A stretch of DNA of 64,000 nucleotides from Ulvibacterium sp. (lineage in GTDB: Bacteria; Bacteroidota; Bacteroidia; Flavobacteriales; Flavobacteriaceae): assembly GCF_028285715.1 (NCBI RefSeq), contig NZ_JANQOO010000017.1:682001-746000 (forward strand). The letters run 5' to 3'. A program made the position numbers and the translations under genes. The notes under the pieces are model-generated. The model was not told the DNA's origin. It did no database searches and saw nothing but the letters and a program-made list of their open reading frames with translations. How positions within the stretch are numbered: position 1 is the first letter of the stretch; each line of letters begins with the position of its first letter. Of the stretch, positions 27,512-36,606 are shown piece by piece.

Positions 27512-28747
27512 GTGTATTTTCTCTATAATCTTGCCCTTTATATTGTTTGGTTTTTTTTAGGGATAGCAGCAATTTTCCATCCCAAAATCCGGCTTTTTGT
27601 ACAGGGTAGGAAACAGACTTTTGGTATCCTTAAAACATTGATCTCAAAACAGGACAAGGTTATTTGGATGCACGTGGCCTCTTTGGGGGAGTTTGAGCAG
27701 GGACTACCCCTATTGGAAAAACTGAAATCTTCATATCCCGATTCTAAAATCTTGGTAACTTTTTTTTCCCCTTCAGGCTATGAAGTAAAGAAGAATACCA
27801 CGGCTGCCGACGTTGTTACTTATCTTCCATGGGACACCCAAAAAAATGTGAAACGTTTCCTGCGAATCGTCAATCCCCGGTTGGCCCTTTTCGTGAAGTA
27901 TGAAATTTGGCCCAATTATTTGAAATTTTTGGCTAAAAGGGAAACCCCCACTCTTCTAATTTCCGCGATTTTTAAAAAAGAAAAAATATATTTTAAGGCC
28001 TATGGGGGATTCATGCGAAAAGCCCTAAGAACGTTCACCCATTTTTTTGTCCAGGAGGCACATTCAAAAAGCCTTTTAGGGTCCCTTGGTTTTGATAATG
28101 TTTCCGTAAGTGGTGATACCCGGTTCGATAGGGTATCGGAAATTTTAAAACAGGACAATCAGCTATCCTTTATGGAAGATTTCATAGGCACCGATCTTTG
28201 TTTTGTAGGGGGGAGTACTTGGCCCGAAGGTGAGAAAATCATAACCGAATTCATCAATACTTCGCAAAGGCCAATGAAGTATGTACTGGCCCCGCATAAT
28301 ATAAAGGAAAGTCATATCCAAAATCTAAAGAGGTCGATTCAAAAAAAGGTCATATTGTATTCGGAAATCAAGGAAAGGGACCTTTCTGGTTTTGAGGTGT
28401 TGGTAGTGGATACCATAGGCCTATTGGCCAAAATATACAGCTACGCGGATATGGCCTATGTAGGGGGCGGCTTTGCCACCGGCCTTCACAACACATTGGA
28501 ACCGGCGGTATTCGGTATCCCTGTGGTCATAGGTCCGGAATACAAGGGTTTCAATGAAGCCGAGGAATTGGTGGCCCTTGGTGGAATTTTGGTTGTGGGC
28601 ACCGCCATAGAGTTTTCCAACACACTTGATCGCCTTATTATGGACAGGGAATATCTAAATCAGATCGGGCAAATCAATGCTGCCTATGTTGGAGAAAAAA
28701 GGGGCGCGGGCGTCCAAATAATGGGTTACATCCGTAAATTACTTTGA
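27512..28747 (+). CDS. waaA: 3-deoxy-D-manno-octulosonic acid transferase
   Basis: The product adds Kdo to lipid A at the inner membrane (GT30). One N-terminal membrane helix (FLYNLALYIVWFFLGIAAI) precedes the two GT-B domains. The catalytic Glu lies in HVASLGEFEQG, and the nucleotide-sugar site is GGGFATGLHNTLEPAVFGIPVVIGP. The track ORF starts far upstream inside the antisense aminotransferase gene; I take the GTG that gives MYFLYNLALY, since WaaA homologues start close to this helix and TATTTTAG lies about 24 bp before it. The length of 411 residues is normal. Confidence 0.92.
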   Translation: MYFLYNLALYIVWFFLGIAAIFHPKIRLFVQGRKQTFGILKTLISKQDKVIWMHVASLGEFEQGLPLLEKLKSSYPDSKILVTFFSPSGYEVKKNTTAADVVTYLPWDTQKNVKRFLRIVNPRLALFVKYEIWPNYLKFLAKRETPTLLISAIFKKEKIYFKAYGGFMRKALRTFTHFFVQEAHSKSLLGSLGFDNVSVSGDTRFDRVSEILKQDNQLSFMEDFIGTDLCFVGGSTWPEGEKIITEFINTSQRPMKYVLAPHNIKESHIQNLKRSIQKKVILYSEIKERDLSGFEVLVVDTIGLLAKIYSYADMAYVGGGFATGLHNTLEPAVFGIPVVIGPEYKGFNEAEELVALGGILVVGTAIEFSNTLDRLIMDREYLNQIGQINAAYVGEKRGAGVQIMGYIRKLL

Positions 28748-28765
28748 ATCCCATTGTGTTGACCC

Positions 28766-29002
28766 ATGAAGTTTTCCCCAATTTTTATGCTCTTGGCCCT
28801 ATCTTGCTTAGCCTTGTTTTCCTGTGGGGAGAACCTCGGGGAAAGAAGGAAATTGCATCCCGATGAACGGGCGAAACCCACAATCGAAAAACCGGACTCC
28901 CAAAAATCCGTACCCAAACCAACGCCCGATAGTATACTACAAAAAAAGAAAAAGTCCGATGCGCTAGACACGCTAAAACCGAGTGTTGCCACATTGGATT
29001 GA
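28766..29002 (+). CDS. Small lipoprotein, Lys/Pro-rich
   Basis: The product has 78 residues with a lipobox (LALFSC) after a short hydrophobic stretch, followed by a hydrophilic tail rich in Lys, Pro, Ser and Asp that is probably disordered. The gene begins 18 bp after waaA and is likely co-transcribed. Small disordered lipoproteins of this kind are common at the Bacteroidota envelope. No family was recognised and no function is proposed. Confidence 0.65.
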   Translation: MKFSPIFMLLALSCLALFSCGENLGERRKLHPDERAKPTIEKPDSQKSVPKPTPDSILQKKKKSDALDTLKPSVATLD

Positions 29003-29060
29003 TGTTCATAAACGGTTTGTTTTTTTTTGTTAGCTTTACCGAAATCGACAAACCGAACCT

Positions 29061-30419
29061 ATGAATTCCAAGCTTTTTCGAATTTCTCTGACCGCGGCAC
29101 TGTCCGGGTTTTTATTTGGTTTTGATACCGTAGTCATTAGCGGGGCCAACCTTCCCATTAAAGAACTTTGGAATACTTCGCCATGGTTCCATGGTACTTT
29201 TATAATGTCCATGGCCCTTTGGGGCACGGTTATCGGATCTCTATTTGGTGGCATTCCATGTGACCGTTTTGGACGAAAAAAGACCCTATTCTGGATAGGC
29301 GTACTTTACGCCGCTTCTGCATTGGGATCGGCCATAGCCCCGGACCCGTATACCTTCTCCTTTTTCAGGTTTATTGGAGGCTTGGGGGTAGGTGCTTCCT
29401 CGGTAGCGGCACCCATCTATATTTCAGAAATTTCATCTCCGGAAAATCGCGGAAAACTCGGGGCACTCTATCAATTCAACCTTGTACTGGGAATACTTGT
29501 TGCCTTTGTCTCCAATTACCTTTTGCAGGGCTTTGGCGGCTCCAACGATTGGCGATGGATGTTGGGCGTGGAGGCCATTCCGGCCGTTCTTTATACAATT
29601 ATGGTCATAAAAATTCCCAATAGTCCCCGATGGCTGGCCATTACAAAAAAGGACGATGAAGGTGCTCTAAGGACCTTGAAACTCTTATTCGCCGAAGATG
29701 AAGCCCCAGCAAAGCTCCAGGAAATCAAGGAAAGTATCCCGGAGACCCGGACCGGGGAAAATCTTTTTTCAAGACAGTATAAAACCCCTTTGATGCTTGC
29801 CTTTCTCATTGCCTTTTTCAATCAATTATCGGGTATAAATTTTGTGTTATACTATGCTCCGGAAATCTTGGAAAGGGCAGGGCTCGCGGCACAGGAATCA
29901 CTTTTCAGCTCCATTTCCATCGGAATCGTGAACCTGATATTCACTTTTGTAGGGGTTTGGTTAATCGATAGGCTGGGTAGAAAACAATTGATGAAAATAG
30001 GTTCCGTGGGCTATATCGTAAGCCTTGCCATGGTAGGATGGTGCTTTTACAGTGGAGCCAGTTCTGGATTGCTCTTAACTTTTGTGCTTATCTTCATCGC
30101 TTCCCACGCTGTTGGGCAAGGGGCGGTAATCTGGGTTTTTATCTCCGAAATTTTTCCAAATAAGGTAAGGGCTTTTGGCCAGTCCTGGGGAACAGGTACC
30201 CATTGGGTATTTGCAGCGCTTATCACCTTGTTGACCCCTATTTTTCTGGATGCCGAAAAGGGTATCTTTAAAGACAATCCATGGCCCATTTTCATTTTCT
30301 TCTCAGGAATGATGGTCCTACAATTGATCTTTGTGCTATTTATGATGCCGGAGACCAAAGGGGTTTCCCTTGAGGAATTGAGCTCAAAACTGAGCGGTAG
30401 CAAAAACAGTGATGAATAA
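29061..30419 (+). CDS. MFS sugar transporter (sugar porter family)
   Basis: The product has 452 residues and twelve predicted helices. Sugar-porter signatures are all visible: DRFGRKKTLFW after helix 2, RFIGGLGVGASSVAAPIYISE in helix 4, NSPRWLA after helix 6, QLSGINFVLYYAP in helix 7, DRLGRKQLMK, and PETKGVSLEEL after helix 12. These make it a proton-coupled or facilitative sugar uptake protein of the XylE/GLUT type in the inner membrane. No sugar-metabolism genes are adjacent, so the substrate remains open. Confidence 0.93.
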   Translation: MNSKLFRISLTAALSGFLFGFDTVVISGANLPIKELWNTSPWFHGTFIMSMALWGTVIGSLFGGIPCDRFGRKKTLFWIGVLYAASALGSAIAPDPYTFSFFRFIGGLGVGASSVAAPIYISEISSPENRGKLGALYQFNLVLGILVAFVSNYLLQGFGGSNDWRWMLGVEAIPAVLYTIMVIKIPNSPRWLAITKKDDEGALRTLKLLFAEDEAPAKLQEIKESIPETRTGENLFSRQYKTPLMLAFLIAFFNQLSGINFVLYYAPEILERAGLAAQESLFSSISIGIVNLIFTFVGVWLIDRLGRKQLMKIGSVGYIVSLAMVGWCFYSGASSGLLLTFVLIFIASHAVGQGAVIWVFISEIFPNKVRAFGQSWGTGTHWVFAALITLLTPIFLDAEKGIFKDNPWPIFIFFSGMMVLQLIFVLFMMPETKGVSLEELSSKLSGSKNSDE

Positions 30420-30558
30420 TAGGGCCTAATACCCTTTACCGATTAAACAAACCGTATACCGAAGGAATATACTAAAGGCAGCGCAATTGGTCGAAATACT
30501 CTTCTAAAACCTTGGTCTTTAGGCAATTATTCTGTACATTGTGATAAATAAACTAATC

Positions 30559-30687
30559 ATGGAAGAGGAAATCACTTTTGGCGTTAGGGTCTTGAACGGC
30601 TTCCTCAGTGTAATGGTGGTAGTTTTGGTTGCCATCCTCTTAACTGTAGTTGTCTGCCTAATTCTGGCAGCCCTTGGATTCTTTTAG
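30559..30687 (+). CDS. Small single-helix membrane protein (42 aa)
   Basis: This ORF is too short for the track. It encodes an acidic start (MEEEITFG), then one long hydrophobic helix (VVVLVAILLTVVVCLILAAL). A TACATTGT sequence about 24 bp before the ATG resembles a -7 box, and a hairpin terminator follows 73 bp after the stop. A coding call rests on the helix and these signals; it could be a stress or regulatory micro-protein. No partner is evident. Confidence 0.5.
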   Translation: MEEEITFGVRVLNGFLSVMVVVLVAILLTVVVCLILAALGFF

Positions 30688-30759
30688 ACCCACAAGTTCA
30701 ATTTCCCCAAACTTAAGACTTCCCTATGAATTGTTTATGTATTGATTTTGACAAAAGCC

Positions 30760-30789
30760 AAAAAGCCATTCAAATTTGAAGGGCTTTTT
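30760..30789. terminator. Bidirectional hairpin terminator
   Basis: AAAAAGCC, a loop holding the palindrome TTCAAATTTGAA, and GGCTTTTT form a stem with A and T runs on either side. It serves the small plus-strand ORF and the convergent ABC ATPase. Confidence 0.7.
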
Positions 30790-30829
30790 ATTCTACTTTT
30801 TTTGGAATAGGAAAGGATGCCAAGCCCTT

Positions 30830-31525
30830 TTAGACCAATGCACCTATGGCCCTATTGTGGTTTTCGGCTACGATTTGACCATCGAACAAATTAATGACCC
30901 GATGCGCATAATGGGAGTCCCGATCCGAGTGGGTTACCATAACTATTGTGGTATCCTCTTGATTCAGTTCAGTCAAGAGATTCATAACCTCGATACCATT
31001 TTTGGAATCCAGATTACCGGTAGGCTCATCCGCCAATATCAATTTCGGATTGGTCACCACGGCCCTTGAAATTGCAACCCGCTGTTGCTGGCCCCCGGAT
31101 AATTGGTGTGGAAAATGTTTTTCGCGATGGCCGATTTTCATCCGTTCCAGGACGTTCATCACTTTTTCACGGCGTTCGGCTTTCTTCATCTTTAGATAAA
31201 TAAGCGGGAGTTCCACATTTTCGAATACCGTTAGTTCATCGATAAGGTTGAAACTCTGAAAAACAAAGCCCAAATTCCCCTTACGTAGTTCGGTGCGTTG
31301 GCGTTCCTTAAGCCCACTTACTTCATTACCGGCAAATTGATAACTCCCCTCGGTAGGGTTGTCCAACATACCGATAATGTTGAGCAGTGTAGATTTTCCA
31401 CAACCGGAAGGTCCCATAATGGCCGCAAACTCGCCATCTTCAATTTTCATGTTTACATTGTTTAAGGCCAAGGTCTCCACTTCCTCGGTCCTAAAGCTCT
31501 TTCTTAGATTCTGAATCTGTATCAT
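30830..31525 (-). CDS. ABC transporter ATPase, LolD/MacB type
   Basis: The product has 231 residues with Walker A GPSGCGKST, signature LSGGQQQR, Walker B LILADEPT and the H-loop MVTHSD. The sequence QNLRKSF and the LGFVFQSFNLIDELTVFENVELPL region mark the MacB/LolD/FtsE-like class, which drives lipoprotein release or mechanotransmission. No permease gene is adjacent on either side, so it must pair with a distant FtsX-like protein. It ends near a bidirectional terminator. Confidence 0.92.
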   Translation of the reverse strand: MIQIQNLRKSFRTEEVETLALNNVNMKIEDGEFAAIMGPSGCGKSTLLNIIGMLDNPTEGSYQFAGNEVSGLKERQRTELRKGNLGFVFQSFNLIDELTVFENVELPLIYLKMKKAERREKVMNVLERMKIGHREKHFPHQLSGGQQQRVAISRAVVTNPKLILADEPTGNLDSKNGIEVMNLLTELNQEDTTIVMVTHSDRDSHYAHRVINLFDGQIVAENHNRAIGALV

Positions 31526-31936
31526 TTTTTGATTGATTGATGTGATTGAACTGCAGTTCCTATAAGTAAAGACTTCGTTTTTTCGATTTAGTGACAGTTT
31601 TATCCATTTTTTTTCTTTGGGCCCATGCCGCTGAACCTATTACCAAGGTTTTTCCCCTATGATACAGGTAAAGGGCGGTACTACTCTAGCTGCCTAATCG
31701 ACATTTGGATAAAAAAAGAAAAGCGTAATACGGGTTCGTCCAATCGATCGCAAGAAACGAGGTAACCCAATGCTAAAATTCAATTCCGCCATTATCGAAG
31801 GTACCTCGGGCTTGAACAAATCGAAAAAAATGTTTATGTATCCGGAATGGTCTAGACGAAAAATCCATTATTCATAGTAGTGCATGGGCTTAAACCTTCC
31901 AATGAAAGTCTAGCCATGGTTTTGGTCATATCTCGG
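31526..31936. other. Intergenic region without a recognised feature
   Basis: About 410 bp lie between two minus-strand genes with no ORF of note. It must hold the promoter of the ABC ATPase, but I could not place a clear -7 box. A single TTTGGTCATA at its right end lacks the second repeat seen in the efflux/AraC region. Confidence 0.4.
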
Positions 31937-32287
31937 TTAATTTCCTGGTTTAACGCGGTTTTCCTTTAAGGTAGCATCCATGTCCAGGATAAACTGCGTA
32001 CCTCGGATAAGGTCTTCCAACAAAAAAAGGATGCGTTCGTTTACCTTAAGGTTGATATCCATTAGGGGATTGGCACACCATATTCTGTTGCAGCAATCTC
32101 CGTCGCACTCCGGACATGCACATGATGACCCATGGGACTTGAGAACAATTTTGAGAAGATGGTCCAAATCTGATCGGGACATGAATAGGCCCACAGTATC
32201 AATGACCAATTGGATGTCACAGGAAGGATTCGGACTATGCAGAAGTTTATAAGTAACGCCGTAATCATTTTCGTATAATAGTTCCAT
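31937..32287 (-). CDS. Small Cys-containing protein, paralogue of the 37.1 kb gene
   Basis: The product has 116 residues and no signal peptide. The central part carries a Cys cluster (SSCACPECDGDCCNRIWC) that could bind metal or a cluster. Flanking blocks IQLVIDTVGLFMSRSDL and LLEDLIRGTQFILDMD match the protein encoded at 37.1 kb (VQLVFRDTGLLLSRKEL and VVDDLVEGTLFQLQLD), so the two are paralogues placed at the two ends of the heme/flavin locus. It is the last gene of the TonB receptor-HmuY-DoxX unit. The family is not recognised; a role in heme or iron handling is inferred from location. Confidence 0.75.
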   Translation of the reverse strand: MELLYENDYGVTYKLLHSPNPSCDIQLVIDTVGLFMSRSDLDHLLKIVLKSHGSSCACPECDGDCCNRIWCANPLMDINLKVNERILFLLEDLIRGTQFILDMDATLKENRVKPGN

Positions 32288-32379
32288 AGTGTGTCATTCG
32301 TTTTGTCGATTTCGATGAACCAAATCAAAAAAGGCCGGAGACCAAACCTAACAAATCCCCGGCCCAAACTAACTCAAAC

Positions 32380-32829
32380 TCAAATCGGTTTTATCCATAG
32401 TAGATGTTTCCATTTATCCTTTTCCTTGAGTACCAAAAGGATATTGATAAGGAATAACCCTCCTGTTTGCAAAAGTTCCCTCACCTCATTGGATTCCAGG
32501 AATACATGGAACAAAAAGATGTGTAATGTTATAGGTAAGAGAAATAGGGCGCCGACCAGACTGGTTCCCTGAAGCAACAACAATAGACCGAACAACAATT
32601 CACAAATACCTAAAACTTGCCAGAAATATCCAGTCTGTTTTGCCCCGCTGATATATAATATTTTTTGTAACGTATTTTCCTTTTCGGGCGTCATGAACTT
32701 TTCGGCTTTTTCCACCACTTCGATTGGCGAAGGCAAAGGTTTTTGGAATTTTTGCAGGCCTCCATAAAGCATCATTCCCCCTAGGACCAGGCGAAGAACG
32801 ATAAACAGTATTTTAATCGGTCTTCCCAT
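32380..32829 (-). CDS. DoxX-like membrane protein
   Basis: The product has 149 residues with four hydrophobic helices and an N-terminal RLVLGGMMLYGGLQKFQKP segment typical of DoxX/DoxD-like proteins. A polar insertion between helices 1 and 2 (about residues 33-58) holds several Glu and Lys. Its start overlaps the stop of the HmuY-like gene by one base, which implies coupled translation. DoxX relatives are linked to quinone and redox processes; the role here is inferred only from its place in a heme locus. Confidence 0.8.
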   Translation of the reverse strand: MGRPIKILFIVLRLVLGGMMLYGGLQKFQKPLPSPIEVVEKAEKFMTPEKENTLQKILYISGAKQTGYFWQVLGICELLFGLLLLLQGTSLVGALFLLPITLHIFLFHVFLESNEVRELLQTGGLFLINILLVLKEKDKWKHLLWIKPI

Positions 32830-33467
32830 TATTCCAGAGTAGTTTGTCCCTCGTTGGGATTATATACGTAATTGAAGGTATAAAAACGGGCCTCGTCGGC
32901 CATGCCATCAGGTTCGGCAGGTGCGTCCCTATAGTAACTTAATATCTCTACTTTGGCATATTTTCCGTCATGGGTCCTAATAACCAAAATCCGTCCTGGA
33001 ATGGGGGAAATTAGATTTACTGGAAAAGGAGTATAGTTATACCATCCATTGTCGCTTCCCGTAGGGATAGCAAAACCACTTTGGGAATCTTGTGCAAAGG
33101 TATAACTTGCAGCATCCGTAATACTTGCAAAAGTACCCGTAGCTATAAAGGCCCCGGCATTGCCATTTCTTTCAGGTTCATCGTTAGTACCCGTAACGGC
33201 CCCACCATTAACGGCTATGGTTGTGCCCCTAAAGGCAATGTCCCATTCCGTTTCGCTCGTTGTGACTTCACCGGTCGAAAAACTAAACTTTGTAAACGGA
33301 CCGCCAATAGGGTCGGGGCTAGGCTGTCCTCCGGTCTGTGGCGCAGGAATGTTGGCCGCTGTTTCACTCTCCACGGCCAGGGGCTCCGGGCCGTTATCAT
33401 CATCGCTACATGAAACAAACGTAAAGGCGACAAAAAGCATCGTACAAAATTTAATCATAGCTCTCAT
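32829..33467 (-). CDS. hmuY: HmuY-family heme-binding lipoprotein
   Basis: The product has 212 residues and a lipobox (FTFVSC) followed by acidic residues (SDDDNG), the export signal for surface lipoproteins in Bacteroidota. The body has the HmuY pattern: FTKFSFSTGEV, SETEWDIAFRGTTIAVNGG, a GAF-rich stretch and ILVIRTHDGKYAKVEILSYY. HmuY captures heme and hands it to a TonB-dependent receptor, which here is the gene just upstream with an 11 bp gap. Heme-ligand residues cannot be assigned by eye. Confidence 0.88.
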   Translation of the reverse strand: MRAMIKFCTMLFVAFTFVSCSDDDNGPEPLAVESETAANIPAPQTGGQPSPDPIGGPFTKFSFSTGEVTTSETEWDIAFRGTTIAVNGGAVTGTNDEPERNGNAGAFIATGTFASITDAASYTFAQDSQSGFAIPTGSDNGWYNYTPFPVNLISPIPGRILVIRTHDGKYAKVEILSYYRDAPAEPDGMADEARFYTFNYVYNPNEGQTTLE

Positions 33468-33478
33468 AGGAATTGTTT

Positions 33479-35572
33479 TTAGAATTGAAAATTAATTTTA
33501 GTAAATAACTGTATTCCGGCAAGGCCGGGTATATTCTCCTCATCCTTATAGTCAAACAGGTTGTTTGCCCCCAATTGTAAGGTGTATTTTTTCGAAAAGG
33601 TTTTGTTCAATGTTAAATTGGTAAGGGCGTAGCCATCGACGAAGGTCGTGTCAAAATCGTCTAAAATCCCATTGCCGTTACCATCGAAAAGCCCGTATTT
33701 GCTCCTATAATTTACCCGGAGGTTGATATTCAAATCCCATTGCGGCACATCATAGAATACCTTGAAGTTGGCGGTGTGCCTGGAACGGTTGACGAGCCCA
33801 AAATAATCGGAGTTATCCAAAGCTACGGTCTGTAGTGTTCGGGGGTCGCGCGCAAATACCTCGCCCCGTTCCAAAGCCACCTTTTTTTCCTTATCCTTGG
33901 CATATAGTAATTGATAGCCAGCGACAATGGTCAGTCGTTTATTTGGACTATAACTGGCATCCATTTCAAGACCGCTAGTATAAATCCGGTCAAAATTGGC
34001 ATAGCTGAATACATTTTGTCCATTGGTCCGCCTTGCAATGGCCCTAGTATCGATTAGATTTTTAAAATCGTTTCTAAAAAAATTAAGGTTCACCTTTACA
34101 TTGCCATACACATATCCTGCACCCAAATTGTACCCGATGGAACTTTCCGCTTCCAAAGGTTCTTCCAATTCGGAAAGGTCAAACAGGATTTCGGTCAATT
34201 GTCCCTGTGTTTCCAATTCCTGGACCTTTTCCACGGCAACATTATAACCCAATACCGTATAACCAACCGCGGAATTGGTAAAATCAAAATACAATTGCCT
34301 AAAATCGGGAGCTTTAAAGCCATAACCGATGGAACCTTTTAGTGAAATAGCGTTGCTCAATTGAAAATTTGCCGATGCCTTTGGGCTAAATTGGGACTGG
34401 TATTCACTATGGTTGTCAAAACGTGCGCCAAGGATCAGGTTTAGCTTTTCCCATGGGAAAAAATCATATTGGGTAAAGGCATATTGTGAATCGAAGACCA
34501 CTTTTTCATCAAAAAATGTACGATTTAGGTTTTCATGATTATAACCCACCCCAGAAGTAAGTGCATGTTTGGGTTTAAATGTATAGGTGGCCCTAATCTC
34601 GGGTCTTAAAAGATTTTGGTCAAAATTGCTTTGGCTGAAAACGTCATCAGTAATAGGGCTTTGCAAGATTTCGGACGCCTTGTAGTTGGTAAAGTAAAAC
34701 TCGTATTCCAAGGCCCATTTTTCGCCGGCCTTATGATTAAACCTTAGGTGGGCATTGGTTTCGTCAATATCACTATCCCCTTCAAATAGTTCACCATCAA
34801 CAAATAGATCCGCCTGTTGCTGTTGTTGATAATATCGGCCGGAAGCGAATAGTTTTAACCGCTCTGAAAAATCATAAAATACCTGACCGTTGAACGTATA
34901 ATTATTAAATGGAGGAACCGTTTGTCCTTGGGCCATAGGTTGCAAATCATAACCATCACTGTGCAAGGTATTGGCAAAGAATGAATAGCCCAGTTTATTC
35001 AATTTTTGGCTCAAGTTAATATTGGCATCATGAGTATTAAACGAGGCGAACCTATAGGAGACATCACCGTGCAAGTCCGCATCTTTAGGAGTCTCCGTAA
35101 TGATATTGATAACCCCACCAAGTGCTTCGGAACCATATAGACTGGAAGAGGGCCCCTTAACCACCTCTATTTGTTTTATGTTCCCTATGGTGAGCCTGCT
35201 CAAATCCAAATTGCCGGAGGACCTTCCCACCAGAGGTACTCCATTGATCAGAATGAGAACGTAATCCGAGGCGATACCCTGAATCTGCACCCCATCAAAT
35301 CCGCTTTCATCGGCAACCGTGATAATTCCGGTTTGCTCGTTAAGGATTTCATCCAAGCGGATGACCCCGGTTTTTTGTAATTGTGTTTTGGAAATTAAGG
35401 TAACGGGCAAAGGCAGGGAAGATAGCTGTCTCAGCGTTCGGGTCGCCGTAACGATTACCTCGTCCAAATCCTCAACTAGTACGGAATCATTTTCCACGGT
35501 CAGATCCTGGCTAAAAATTGAAGCTCCCAGAAGCCCAGTAAAAACAAGGGTTAAAACCTTATTTAGATCCAT
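33479..35572 (-). CDS. TonB-dependent receptor, probable heme receptor
   Basis: The product has 697 residues from MDLNKVLTLVF; the track start lies in the -7 box region at a TTG and is rejected. A signal peptide ends near GASIFSQ. The TonB-box-like EVIVTATR, the plug domain (QIQGIASDYVLILINGVPL, SSLYGSEALGGVINIIT) and a 22-strand barrel ending in IQLFTKINFQF are all present. With the adjacent HmuY protein it most likely imports heme across the outer membrane with TonB-ExbB energy. The -7 box TATATTTG lies about 20 bp before the ATG. Confidence 0.92.
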   Translation of the reverse strand: MDLNKVLTLVFTGLLGASIFSQDLTVENDSVLVEDLDEVIVTATRTLRQLSSLPLPVTLISKTQLQKTGVIRLDEILNEQTGIITVADESGFDGVQIQGIASDYVLILINGVPLVGRSSGNLDLSRLTIGNIKQIEVVKGPSSSLYGSEALGGVINIITETPKDADLHGDVSYRFASFNTHDANINLSQKLNKLGYSFFANTLHSDGYDLQPMAQGQTVPPFNNYTFNGQVFYDFSERLKLFASGRYYQQQQQADLFVDGELFEGDSDIDETNAHLRFNHKAGEKWALEYEFYFTNYKASEILQSPITDDVFSQSNFDQNLLRPEIRATYTFKPKHALTSGVGYNHENLNRTFFDEKVVFDSQYAFTQYDFFPWEKLNLILGARFDNHSEYQSQFSPKASANFQLSNAISLKGSIGYGFKAPDFRQLYFDFTNSAVGYTVLGYNVAVEKVQELETQGQLTEILFDLSELEEPLEAESSIGYNLGAGYVYGNVKVNLNFFRNDFKNLIDTRAIARRTNGQNVFSYANFDRIYTSGLEMDASYSPNKRLTIVAGYQLLYAKDKEKKVALERGEVFARDPRTLQTVALDNSDYFGLVNRSRHTANFKVFYDVPQWDLNINLRVNYRSKYGLFDGNGNGILDDFDTTFVDGYALTNLTLNKTFSKKYTLQLGANNLFDYKDEENIPGLAGIQLFTKINFQF

Positions 35573-35590
35573 TCCACATAAATATTTTGA

Positions 35591-35639
35591 CAAATATATA
35601 AGTTATTTTTAATCAATCTAAATAAAAATATTATTTTTG
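35591..35639. promoter_or_regulatory. Divergent promoter with a shared AT-rich palindrome (putative iron/heme operator)
   Basis: Two -7 boxes point outward: TATATTTG on the minus strand for the TonB receptor and TATTTTTG on the plus strand for the DUF6607-like gene. Between them lies a 23 bp imperfect palindrome at 35603-35625, TTATTTTTAATC with AATCTAAATAA as the other arm region (8 of 11 positions match). It covers where both -33 boxes should be. Bacteroidota iron repressor sites of Fur/DtxR type have this TTATTT-N-AAATAA look, so a repressor acting on both operons at once is inferred. Confidence 0.6.
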
Positions 35640-35670
35640 GAGTAGAATTTTAAGCTATCAATTAAAACCT

Positions 35671-36606
35671 ATGATTATGAAAAATTTAGCACTTGTCGGA
35701 TTATTTTTCGTTATGTTCAGTCTCCCGATCCTTGCCCAGGAAAACAAAAAACAGCAGGACATGAAGTCCATAAAGGATATGTGCGGTTGCTATGAGATCA
35801 AGTTTATGTATACGGAGACTTTTGCCCCGGAAATCGATTATGAAAAACATCATGATTATACGGCCGCCGCTCTGGAATGGGCCGAACTCATAGAGGACAA
35901 AAACGACAAATTATCGATACAGCACATTTTAGTAGTCAATGATACCATGGTGGTAAAACACTGGCGACAAGACTGGGAGTACGAAAACCGGAATGTTTTT
36001 TATTATGATAAGGATAATACGTGGAAATTTAAAAGGCTCCCGGCAGAAGCAGTAAAAGGGCAATGGACACAAAAGGTTTTTCAGGTAGATGACAGTCCTA
36101 GATATTCTGGGTCGGCCACCTGGGTCCATTTAGATGGCAAACACTATTGGGAAAGCAAGACCGATGCACCCCTTCCTAGAAGGGAATACAGCAAAAGAAA
36201 GGACTACAACGTGATGCTCCGTGGCAACCGACAGGAAATTACCGATTATGGCTGGATACACGAACAGGACAATGACAAGATAATTCGGGAAGATGGTAAG
36301 GAAGATGTACTACTGGCACAGGAGAAAGGCTATAATGTATATACCAAGGTAGCCGACGAGAAATGTAAACTTGCCCAGGATTGGTGGAAATCCAACCATA
36401 AATTCTGGAGCAAGGTCCGCAATTCTTGGAGTGAGGTATATGACAATAGACAGGGAGAATTGACCTTGAACAAAGCGGTAGACGGAAAACCTCTATTCAT
36501 GCATTTTTATCCGTTGGAAAAAGAGAGAGCCAAAACGAAAGATATCGGTGAAGTCATTCAAAAATTCGTTGCCGATAAATCCATAAAGAATGTACAAGGC
36601 AAATAA
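35671..36606 (+). CDS. DUF6607-like exported protein of the heme locus
   Basis: The product has 311 residues and a signal peptide (LALVGLFFVMFSLPILAQ). It starts with a conserved-looking block CGCYEIKFMYTETFAPEIDYEKHHDYTAA and has many Trp, Tyr and His (HWRQDWEYENRNVFYYD). The pattern recalls the family I know as DUF6607, often near HmuY and TonB receptors; that name is from memory. The role is unknown, probably in handling imported heme in the periplasm. It leads a four-gene unit, and the next gene overlaps it by 17 bp. The start may be the second ATG two codons in. Confidence 0.75.
   Translation: MIMKNLALVGLFFVMFSLPILAQENKKQQDMKSIKDMCGCYEIKFMYTETFAPEIDYEKHHDYTAAALEWAELIEDKNDKLSIQHILVVNDTMVVKHWRQDWEYENRNVFYYDKDNTWKFKRLPAEAVKGQWTQKVFQVDDSPRYSGSATWVHLDGKHYWESKTDAPLPRREYSKRKDYNVMLRGNRQEITDYGWIHEQDNDKIIREDGKEDVLLAQEKGYNVYTKVADEKCKLAQDWWKSNHKFWSKVRNSWSEVYDNRQGELTLNKAVDGKPLFMHFYPLEKERAKTKDIGEVIQKFVADKSIKNVQGK

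Noticed and set aside
31922-31931. TTTGGTCATA resembling the double-repeat motif
   Set aside because: There is no second repeat 21 bp on, no -7 box at the right distance, and no plus-strand gene behind it.
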